This document shows, piece by piece, positions 1 to 4,964 of a DNA stretch of 8,987 nucleotides; the stretch's first letter is position 1, and each line of letters opens with the position of its first letter. Below the pieces are notes generated by a model. It was not told the origin of the DNA. It was given only the letters and a program-made list of their open reading frames with translations, and searched no databases. The translations under genes and the position numbers were made by a program. The DNA is taken from positions 1 through 8,987 of the forward strand of contig WTIY01000156.1 of assembly GCA_011525065.1 (NCBI GenBank), given 5' to 3'. The stretch is from Flavobacteriales bacterium (GTDB taxonomy: Bacteria > Bacteroidota > Bacteroidia > Flavobacteriales > Flavobacteriaceae).

Positions 1-94
1 GTGTGGGTTGTGTCACATAAGTATGCTCTGCTGCCTTCGTGAAATTTTGATGTTCGGCCACGGCCAAAACATACTTGAGCTGCGTGATAGTCAT
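1..94 (-). CDS. LysR-family transcriptional regulator, OxyR-like (partial, N-terminus only)
   Basis: Reading the minus strand from an ATG at 94 gives 31 codons that run off the left edge. The peptide starts MTITQLKYVLAVAEHQNF, continues with TKAAEH, and ends VTQPT. This is the start of a LysR-type winged helix-turn-helix: the first helix (QLKYVLAVAEH), then the 'F-x-x-AAE' turn, then the 'VTQPTLS' start of the recognition helix. The MTIxQL start and VTQPT are what I associate with OxyR, the hydrogen-peroxide-sensing activator; most other LysR proteins have 'VSQPALS' there. The OxyR assignment is inference, because the effector domain with the redox cysteines lies outside the window. The gene lies 47 bases downstream of the cyclophilin gene on the same strand. 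A palindromic operator candidate sits 31-45 bases before the start codon. Confidence 0.85.
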   Translation of the reverse strand, partial: MTITQLKYVLAVAEHQNFTKAAEHTYVTQPT

Positions 95-108
95 CAGTAT
101 AATTTTTC

Positions 109-116
109 TAAAGATA
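109..116 (-). promoter_or_regulatory. possible -7 element of the LysR-family gene
   Basis: The minus strand reads TATCTTTA here, one base off the Bacteroidota -7 consensus TAnnTTTG, and ends 14 bases before the ATG at 94. No convincing TTTG lies 19-21 bases upstream. If real, the palindrome at 125-139 would cover the -33 region, where an autorepressing LysR protein often binds. Confidence 0.3.
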
Positions 117-124
117 CAATAATC

Positions 125-139
125 ATAAGTAAAACTTAT
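125..139. promoter_or_regulatory. palindromic LysR-type operator candidate
   Basis: The 15-bp sequence ATAAGTAAAACTTAT is a perfect inverted repeat with 6-bp arms (ATAAGT/ACTTAT) around AAA. It contains the T-N11-A pattern typical of LysR-type binding sites. Compared with the classical OxyR half-site pair ATAGnTnnnAnCTAT it matches 8 of 10 fixed positions. It lies between the cyclophilin stop codon and the OxyR-like start codon. It could instead be a chance AT-rich hairpin; with no G+C-rich stem or following T-run on the minus strand, it is a poor intrinsic terminator. Confidence 0.45.
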
Positions 140-141
140 AG

Positions 142-906
142 CTACTGATCCACACTTAACTCGATGTAGACGTTGGATTTAGGCCATTCACCTTGGTCTG
201 CAGGCAGGTTGGCTATGGTTTCTACGACATCCATCCCCTGGATTACCTCACCAAAAATGGTATAGTTACCGTTCAGGTGTCGGCCACTCACATCTGGACC
301 ACAAAAAATAAAAAATTCATAGGGGGCAGAGAGTTTATCTGGATTTTCTCGGTACTCCTTGGCCCCTGATAGCGTCCCATAGGTGTGTTTGCGATTGGGA
401 TTGATTTCTGCAGGAATTCGGTATTTGGGTCCGAGTAACTTGCGTTTTTTCGGGGTCGAACGCAGGTCGCTATTGCCGCCCTGGATGATGAAGTTTGGAA
501 CGATTCGGTGAAAAAAGGTGTTTGTAAAGTATTCTTGTTGAATCAGGTATAGAAAATTTGCTCGATGTAACGGGGTCTCTTCAAAAAGTTTTATTTTGAT
601 TTTGCCAAATTGGGTTGAAATTAAAACCCTATTCTGCGGATGATTTTTTCCATATTCGGTCAGCAGGGGGATCACATTGTCTTGAGTTAGGGTTGGGAGT
701 CCATCCGAGGTCTTTTGATTTGACGTCATTTGTTTTTTGGCGTTTCCACCATTTGCGTTATCTTGGATTGAGTCAGGTCCTACATGGTGGTCTGGTAAAT
801 CAATTTGCTTGTCCCCTGACGGAGCGCTACTGATGTTTTTTTCACGAGCATTCGGGCCATTACAAGCCAAAAGAAACAAGGACGTAATAAGCGCGAAACA
901 ACGCAT
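142..906 (-). CDS. peptidylprolyl isomerase (cyclophilin), predicted lipoprotein
   Basis: The 254-residue protein is predicted to interconvert cis and trans proline bonds in envelope proteins. I chose the ATG at 906 because it opens a lipoprotein signal peptide (MRCFALITSLFLLAC) with lipobox L12-L13-A14-C15; the open frame further upstream only shadows the divergent Nudix gene. Residues 16-80 are a polar, low-complexity linker. The cyclophilin domain spans about 92-252. It has the core motif FFHRIVPNFIIQGG (131-144), giving catalytic R134, F139 and Q142 (R55, F60, Q63 in human CypA), then 'EFFI' (197-200) and 'YTIFGEV' (215-221). The CypA Gln111 position is Glu197 and the Trp121 position is His210; the latter suggests low cyclosporin sensitivity. 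The start lies five bases from the Nudix start, so any promoter must sit inside that gene; TATTTTTG on the minus strand at 943-950 is a candidate -7 element. Confidence 0.93.
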   Translation of the reverse strand: MRCFALITSLFLLACNGPNAREKNISSAPSGDKQIDLPDHHVGPDSIQDNANGGNAKKQMTSNQKTSDGLPTLTQDNVIPLLTEYGKNHPQNRVLISTQFGKIKIKLFEETPLHRANFLYLIQQEYFTNTFFHRIVPNFIIQGGNSDLRSTPKKRKLLGPKYRIPAEINPNRKHTYGTLSGAKEYRENPDKLSAPYEFFIFCGPDVSGRHLNGNYTIFGEVIQGMDVVETIANLPADQGEWPKSNVYIELSVDQ

Positions 907-911
907 GATCA

Positions 912-1520
912 ATGGATTTTGTAGAATTTTCTTCTGAGCTACCAAAAATAGAAAAAATACCGCTTCCTGGGCTTTGGCGGGACCATGGACTGATCCCGGA
1001 TCCAAATCATCTTCGTTGGGCGGGTGTCCTGTGCTTGTTTTATCCCGACTGTAATGGAAAGGCGCACTTTGTTCTAATTCGTCGTCAATCGGATGGGGGC
1101 GCGCATTCTGGTCAGATTGCATTTCCTGGGGGGAGACGGGACGATCAAGAAGTTGATTTATCGTTGACGGCTTTGCGGGAATGTGAAGAAGAGATTGGCG
1201 TATCTCGAGAGACCATAGAACTGATTAAACCCATGAGCGAGCTCTATATTCCACCGAGTGATTTTTGGGTACAGCCCTTTATTGGAATCACGCATAGTAC
1301 CCCTGAGTTTACTCCTCAAGCCGAAGAGGTGGCCGGAATCATCGAAGTACCGGCCAAGGACTTGTTTGCCGAGCTTTACCTAAAGATGGAAACCATTGAA
1401 ACCCCTTCATTGGGGTCTGTAAAAGCGCCTGTCTTTGACTTTCAGGGCAATAGGGTATGGGGTGCTACTGCCCTGATGTTGTATGAGATGCGACAGCTTA
1501 TGGGGCAAATCATCTCCTAG
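912..1520 (+). CDS. CoA pyrophosphatase-type Nudix hydrolase (NudL-like)
   Basis: The 202-residue protein belongs to the Nudix family that cleaves CoA or related CoA derivatives into 4'-phosphopantetheine and 3',5'-ADP. The N-terminus (MDFVEF, then PKIEKIPLPG) resembles Bacteroidota members and supports the ATG at 912. The subfamily segment VLIRRQSDGGAHSGQIAFPGG (about 54-74) runs into the Nudix box (73-97), whose metal-binding core R89-E90-C-E92-E93-E94-x-G is intact. A glycine-rich FPGG precedes it. In CoA-type enzymes the spacing between GG and REx2EE is looser than in the textbook Nudix box, as seen here. It is followed 44 bases later by a PlsC-family acyltransferase on the same strand, a pairing that I recall from other flavobacteria. 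CoA is not proven as substrate; other nucleotide diphosphates are possible. Confidence 0.9.
   Translation: MDFVEFSSELPKIEKIPLPGLWRDHGLIPDPNHLRWAGVLCLFYPDCNGKAHFVLIRRQSDGGAHSGQIAFPGGRRDDQEVDLSLTALRECEEEIGVSRETIELIKPMSELYIPPSDFWVQPFIGITHSTPEFTPQAEEVAGIIEVPAKDLFAELYLKMETIETPSLGSVKAPVFDFQGNRVWGATALMLYEMRQLMGQIIS
943..950 (-). promoter_or_regulatory. candidate -7 element for the cyclophilin gene
   Basis: The minus strand reads TATTTTTG, a full match to TAnnTTTG, 36 bases upstream of the cyclophilin ATG and inside the Nudix coding sequence. No TTTG partner is visible at the expected distance, so this is weak evidence on its own. Confidence 0.25.
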
Positions 1521-1528
1521 CATTTTTA

Positions 1529-1536
1529 TATATTTG
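1529..1536 (+). promoter_or_regulatory. candidate -7 element for the acyltransferase gene
   Basis: TATATTTG fits TAnnTTTG exactly and ends 28 bases before the acyltransferase ATG at 1565, in the 44-base gap after the Nudix stop. No matching TTTG is seen 19-21 bases upstream. The acyltransferase may be read both from the Nudix promoter and from here. Confidence 0.35.
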
Positions 1537-1564
1537 TCGGCATTACTTTGGTAAAGGATAGATT

Positions 1565-2371
1565 ATGGGGTTATTTAAACGAAATCCATTTGGGCACATA
1601 CTGTTTCTTAAGAAGTGGCTCATTAGGATTTTAGGAACCTTGACCCATCGACGATTTAAAGGATTTAATCAATTGCAAATCGAAGGCAGTGAGATCATCA
1701 AAAATTTACCCCAAACCAATGTTCTCTTTGTTTCCAATCACCAAACCTACTTTGCAGATGTAGTGGCCATGTTTCACGTGTTCAATGCCAGTTTGAGTGG
1801 GCGTGTAGACAGCATTAAAAACGTGGGCTACCTATGGAATCCCAAGTTAAACATGTACTTCGTGGCAGCCCGAGAAACCATGCAAGCAGGCCTATTGCCT
1901 AAGATTTTGGCTTATGCAGGATCTGTGAGTATTGACCGTACTTGGCGCTCAAAGGGAAAAGATGTGAGCCGTCAAGTTAAAATGAGTGATTTAAACAGCA
2001 TTAATACGGCCCTAGCCGACGGCTGGGTCATTACCTTTCCTCAAGGGACCACAACCCCCTGGAAACCCATACGTCGTGGAACAGCCCACATCATCAAACA
2101 AAACAAACCTGTTGTTGTCCCGATTGTGATCGATGGTTTTAGGCGCTCCTTTGATAAAAAAGGGCTTCGGATTAAAAAAAGAGGTATATTGCAGTCCATG
2201 GAAATCAAGGCGCCGCTCGAGATTGACTACGACAATGAAACCGTTGATGAAATCGTTGAGAAATTGGAATTCGCCATTGAACAGCACCCCTCATTTCTTA
2301 AAGTCATTTCTCAAGAAGAGTTAAAAAAAGAAGAGGCGCTCAACGAACTGCGCCGCTGGTCAGCAAATTAA
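1565..2371 (+). CDS. PlsC-family (1-acylglycerol-3-phosphate-type) acyltransferase with variant motifs
   Basis: The 268-residue protein resembles lysophosphatidic acid acyltransferases, which transfer an acyl chain to a lyso-phospholipid precursor at the inner membrane. The domain spans about 35-235. Motif I is SNHQTYFAD (57-65): His59 and Asp65 are separated by five residues instead of the usual four. Motif II is GSVSIDR (119-125). Motif III is FPQGT (158-162), with Gln160 where PlsC has Glu. Motif IV is VVVPIVIDG (183-191). The N-terminus is basic and amphipathic (residues 1-30) with no clear transmembrane helix; the C-terminal tail (250-268) is charged. From memory, close flavobacterial relatives share NHQTYFAD and FPQGT, so these look like subfamily traits, not damage. 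The acyl acceptor is unknown. The stop codon is one base from that of the convergent T9SS gene. Confidence 0.88.
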   Translation: MGLFKRNPFGHILFLKKWLIRILGTLTHRRFKGFNQLQIEGSEIIKNLPQTNVLFVSNHQTYFADVVAMFHVFNASLSGRVDSIKNVGYLWNPKLNMYFVAARETMQAGLLPKILAYAGSVSIDRTWRSKGKDVSRQVKMSDLNSINTALADGWVITFPQGTTTPWKPIRRGTAHIIKQNKPVVVPIVIDGFRRSFDKKGLRIKKRGILQSMEIKAPLEIDYDNETVDEIVEKLEFAIEQHPSFLKVISQEELKKEEALNELRRWSAN

Positions 2372-2372
2372 T

Positions 2373-3362
2373 TTAAGATTTAATAAAGCGCAACACGCGT
2401 TTTCCCTTCGATGTGTAAAGGGTCATCAGGTATAACCCTTGTGGCAAGTGTTTTACGTTGACGGTTGGTGGCGTACTTAAAATGTTTTGTTTTCTACCCA
2501 GAATGTCGTGAATTTCAAGGCTTTGAAGGATTACTTCAGGATCCATTTTTAGCGTCAAGTGGTCCATTACAGGATTGGGGCTTAACAGGATGTCAGGTGC
2601 TATATTTGCTTGATTCACGCCGAGCGTGGTAAAATCATCGTATAAATCTTGCAATAAGTCAACCGGTTCAATCCCTGTAGCCTGCGCAGGGACAACCAAT
2701 CTCAAATATGGATCCCCTGGCTGGTCATCAGCGTGGTACACCACCATGTAGGCTGCTCTGGATGAGGTTCCACTGGCCAAGCATCGAACATCGGCACCGG
2801 GAAAGTTAGCCCCTTGCATGGCCGCCATCAGCCTGTCGGCGAGGGTGCCATTGGTATTGTTAAAATTAAACTCCATTTGATCAATGACACTTTGATCCAA
2901 TAAAATATTGCCTTGAATGCTGTAGGTGGGGCCTTGACGATCTTCTTTGTAATCGTCGGTTAAACTACCGGTAAATCCAGCGCTTCTGGGGGTGCCAAAA
3001 GCATCTAAATCAACAATCCCATATTGACGGTACTCAGGATTAAAATTTTGTGAACCACAGGCATCGTTCAACATTAATCAATCGATGATTTCTTGAGGGC
3101 TATCGCCCAGGGACATGCGCTCCATGGCATTGGCTAGGTTCACGTTTGGAATGCACACATAGGCCTGAGAATTCACTCCGCCACGACCAGGAATGATGTC
3201 CGTGATCCATTGGTCCCAGTTGACATTACTCAAATTTATGCAGGATGCCCCGGCTGAACCAATATCCCCAGTATCTGGGTCTACGGCGATGATTGAAAAG
3301 GTGTCTTGTCCCATTAAGTTAAGGGAACAGAATACGATTAGTAGACTGAGTAATTGTTTCAT
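2373..3362 (-). pseudogene. secreted DUF1028-like protein with T9SS C-terminal sorting domain, interrupted by an in-frame TGA
   Basis: A single reading frame from the ATG at 3362 to the TAA at 2373 (329 sense positions) is broken only by TGA at codon 95 (3078-3080). Residues 1-19 are a signal peptide (MKQLLSLLIVFCSLNLMGQ), followed directly by DTFSIIAVDPDTGDIGSAGASC, the typical DUF1028 start; I recall this family as an Ntn-hydrolase-like group of unknown function. After the stop the family sequence resumes without frame change (LMLNDACG, then YRQYGIVDLD). The last ~75 residues form a T9SS type A sorting domain: 'LSPNP' near the start, 'IHDILGR', 'LPQGLYLMTL' and a basic C-terminus (FIKS). 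If translated whole, it would be exported and anchored or secreted through T9SS. The part after the stop could start at ATG 3074 but would lack a signal peptide. The start lies 10 bases after the smpB stop. Recent nonsense mutation, sequencing error and readthrough are all possible. Confidence 0.85.
3078..3080 (-). other. in-frame TGA stop where Trp is expected
   Basis: The codons read ATC ATC GAT TGA TTA ATG, i.e. I-I-D-stop-L-M. DUF1028 proteins commonly have 'IIDWL' here, and TGG to TGA is one base change (plus strand C to T at 3078). TGG codes Trp elsewhere in the window, and TGA ends the thioesterase gene, so a general TGA=Trp code is unlikely. Confidence 0.9.
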
Positions 3363-3372
3363 AGTAATTTTT

Positions 3373-3840
3373 TTATCGTGTGTTATGTGCTTTTTTAATT
3401 CGACCAAGATCACGCTGATTGTCTCGATCTTTTAGCGTTTCTCGTTTGTCGTAAAGTTTTTTACCCCGGCATAAAGCGATCTCCATTTTGGCCAGTCCGT
3501 GGTCGTTGATGTAAAGATGAAGTGGGACAATGGTCAGCCCTGTATTTTTGACGGCTTTGCTGAGTTTGTTCAATTCGCGTCGCTGCAGCAATAGCTTTCT
3601 GGCTGATTTGGCTTGGTGATTGTAATGACTGGCGTGGCTGTAGACCTGAATGGTCATGTTGATCACAAAAAGCTCCTCATTGTTGAACTCACAAAAGCTT
3701 TCAGCGATTGAGGCTTGTCCAGTTCTTAGCGATTTAATTTCAGTTCCCTTTAAGACAATACCAGCTGTGTAGCGATCGATCACTTCATAATTAAAGCGCG
3801 CCTTTCGATTTTTAATGCTGATGTTTTTGGACATTGCCAT
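3373..3840 (-). CDS. smpB: SsrA (tmRNA)-binding protein SmpB
   Basis: The 155-residue protein is SmpB, which binds tmRNA and delivers it to ribosomes stalled on broken messages, where the C-terminal tail reads the empty mRNA channel. Landmarks: NRKARFNYEVIDRYTAGIVL (11-30), the conserved GTEIKSLR (32-39), IAESFCEFNNEELFVINM, the NH..K..RKLLLQRREL segment (74-90), GLTIVPL (100-106), the KGKK-like RGKKLYDKRE (125-134), and a basic tail ending DLGRIKKAHNTR. Length and motifs are normal. A second ATG two codons in (3834) gives MSKNISIKN, which matches many relatives equally well. The gene lies between the histidine-phosphatase gene (33 bases upstream) and the DUF1028 gene (10 bases downstream). 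The tmRNA gene itself is not in the window. Confidence 0.97.
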   Translation of the reverse strand: MAMSKNISIKNRKARFNYEVIDRYTAGIVLKGTEIKSLRTGQASIAESFCEFNNEELFVINMTIQVYSHASHYNHQAKSARKLLLQRRELNKLSKAVKNTGLTIVPLHLYINDHGLAKMEIALCRGKKLYDKRETLKDRDNQRDLGRIKKAHNTR

Positions 3841-3845
3841 AAAGG

Positions 3846-3853
3846 CAAAAGTA
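3846..3853 (-). promoter_or_regulatory. candidate -7 element close to smpB
   Basis: The minus strand reads TACTTTTG, matching TAnnTTTG, only five bases before the ATG at 3840. Transcription would begin at or near that codon, giving an almost leaderless message and favouring the second ATG at 3834. No TTTG partner is seen at 19-21 bases, so this may be chance. Confidence 0.25.
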
Positions 3854-3873
3854 AGAAGATTGCTCTTTAAGTA

Positions 3874-4431
3874 CTACTCAATGTTCGAGATAGTGAACTG
3901 TGGCGATTCAAATCGCAGGTCAATTCGGTATAAGCGGCTGTTAATGGAATCTGGAATATCGCTCAAACTATCCGTTTTCAATAGGGCATTGGCCCAGTAG
4001 GGTGTGGTGTCGCTATGGCCCACAATCAACCAATGTCCGGATTGGGCATTGACGTAAAAAGAATCGTCTAACAAGGCATTGGCCTGATAAATGATTGGGC
4101 TCAACGCTTTGTTGGTAGCTGTAGGTAGAGCCGTTTGGAGGGTTCGTCTGTAGGCTGTACTGTATACGCCACTTAGTGGAATGCTGTCAAAATATTGAGC
4201 CCAACGCTGGGAGCGCTCCAAGCCTTTTTGGATGAGCTCGGGATCTTTATTGCTCGAATTGCTGCGATCTTTTTCTGCGTGACGAATCAAGTAATAAACA
4301 CCCGAGAGTTCTGGTTTATCTGAGCTTGTAGGTTTTGTGCTTCTTTGGTTACAAGAGGCGAGTACAGCAGAAAAACACAGAATCAAGCCCAAAGCCATTA
4401 CGCAACGAAGTAAAGACCGTTGTTTGATCAC
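3874..4431 (-). CDS. histidine phosphatase superfamily lipoprotein (SixA/phosphoglycerate-mutase-like)
   Basis: The 185-residue protein carries a lipoprotein signal (residues 1-27) with lipobox L24-A25-S26-C27, so it is predicted to act in the envelope, probably facing the periplasm. The histidine phosphatase fold follows: YYLIRHAEKD (46-55) with phospho-acceptor His51 and Arg50, YSTAYRRTLQTA (90-101) with Arg95/Arg96, and LIVGHSD (135-141) with the second catalytic His139. At about 155 residues after the lipid anchor it is a short, SixA-sized member lacking the long insert of acid phosphatases. Substrate unknown. The start is GTG at 4431, whose GTGA overlaps the thioesterase TGA by four bases, a typical sign of coupled translation; an ATG at codon 12 would also keep the lipobox. 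The stop is 33 bases before smpB. Confidence 0.9.
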   Translation of the reverse strand: MIKQRSLLRCVMALGLILCFSAVLASCNQRSTKPTSSDKPELSGVYYLIRHAEKDRSNSSNKDPELIQKGLERSQRWAQYFDSIPLSGVYSTAYRRTLQTALPTATNKALSPIIYQANALLDDSFYVNAQSGHWLIVGHSDTTPYWANALLKTDSLSDIPDSINSRLYRIDLRFESPQFTISNIE

Positions 4432-4922
4432 GACTTCTGATGTTTTTTAGCGAATTCAGCGCGTAGGTTTTGAGCCCGCTGTTCGAAGGTTGAGTCTTGG
4501 ATAGGAGCCAAAGCTTGCTGAAAGAGATTCATTAAATCCTCGCTGTGGGTACTTCGCTTTTGTTGAATTACATCAATATGAACATAGGTGCCCCACATGA
4601 CCGCTTTGAGTTCGCTTTTGTCATGGTTGTACATGCGCAATTCAACCTTAGTAACGGATTCGTTAAAATCGATAAGTTGACTCTGCATCACAATCTCCTC
4701 CATGAGTTTGGCCGGGCGGATGTAGGCAATTTGGTTGGAACCCACCACCCAGCTTTTACCGCCCAAACTTTTCAAATCATAAATATTGATTCCGTGCTGG
4801 GCCATGAGTTGATCCTCTCTGGCATTGACTAAGTAGTTAAGATAGGCCGCATTATTCAAGTGATTGAATGGATCACAGTCTTGAAACCTTACAAGGCCAC
4901 GGCTTTCTAATATTTTCTGCAT
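4428..4922 (-). CDS. hotdog-fold acyl-CoA thioesterase (4HBT/YbgC-like)
   Basis: I place the start at the ATG at 4922 (164 residues). An in-frame TTG at 4943 would add seven residues, but it overlaps a TAnnTTTG match that would place transcription start after it. The N-terminal motif RFQDCDPFNHLNNAAYLNY (12-30 from this start) is the 4-hydroxybenzoyl-CoA thioesterase-type active site, with catalytic Asp17 in D-P-F-x-H-x-N. WVVGSNQIAYIRPAKLMEEI is the second conserved strand region, where such proteins bind the CoA thioester. The family hydrolyses acyl-CoA or acyl-ACP thioesters in the cytosol; chain length cannot be read from the sequence. The charged tail (about 130-164) is longer than the minimal fold. 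The stop overlaps the start of the histidine-phosphatase gene, and clpB ends 42 bases upstream. Confidence 0.87.
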   Translation of the reverse strand: MQKILESRGLVRFQDCDPFNHLNNAAYLNYLVNAREDQLMAQHGINIYDLKSLGGKSWVVGSNQIAYIRPAKLMEEIVMQSQLIDFNESVTKVELRMYNHDKSELKAVMWGTYVHIDVIQQKRSTHSEDLMNLFQQALAPIQDSTFEQRAQNLRAEFAKKHQKS

Positions 4923-4940
4923 GAATGACGCAATTTTTGT

Positions 4941-4948
4941 CAAATCTA
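4941..4948 (-). promoter_or_regulatory. candidate -7 element for the thioesterase operon
   Basis: The minus strand reads TAGATTTG, matching TAnnTTTG, 18 bases before the ATG at 4922 and in the gap after clpB. A clear TTTG partner is absent. It supports the ATG over the TTG start but is weak as a promoter by itself. Confidence 0.3.
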
Positions 4949-4964
4949 ATCAATTCATACGAGA

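Noticed and set aside
125..139. Intrinsic terminator after the cyclophilin gene
   Set aside because: The stem is only six A/T-rich pairs with a single G-C pair, and no T-run follows on the minus strand.
907..1122. Upstream extension of the cyclophilin reading frame by 72 codons
   Set aside because: The added peptide has no signal or family similarity and lies antisense to the well-supported Nudix gene; the lipobox start at 906 explains the protein.
2373..3074. The 3' part of the DUF1028 frame as an independent gene starting at ATG 3074
   Set aside because: It begins in the middle of a family domain directly after the in-frame TGA, lacks a signal peptide although it carries a T9SS sorting domain, and continues in the same frame as the upstream part.
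2373..3362. Alternative genetic code (TGA as Trp) for the whole organism
   Set aside because: The thioesterase ends in TGA at an exact overlap with the next gene, Trp is coded by TGG in all other genes, and the rest of the window looks like ordinary Bacteroidota.
3363..3413. 17-codon N-terminal extension of the DUF1028 gene
   Set aside because: It overlaps the end of smpB and would bury the signal peptide that begins at the ATG at 3362.
4923..4943. TTG start for the thioesterase
   Set aside because: The extra seven residues add nothing conserved and the TTG overlaps a candidate -7 element; the ATG at 4922 is the better start, though the TTG cannot be excluded.
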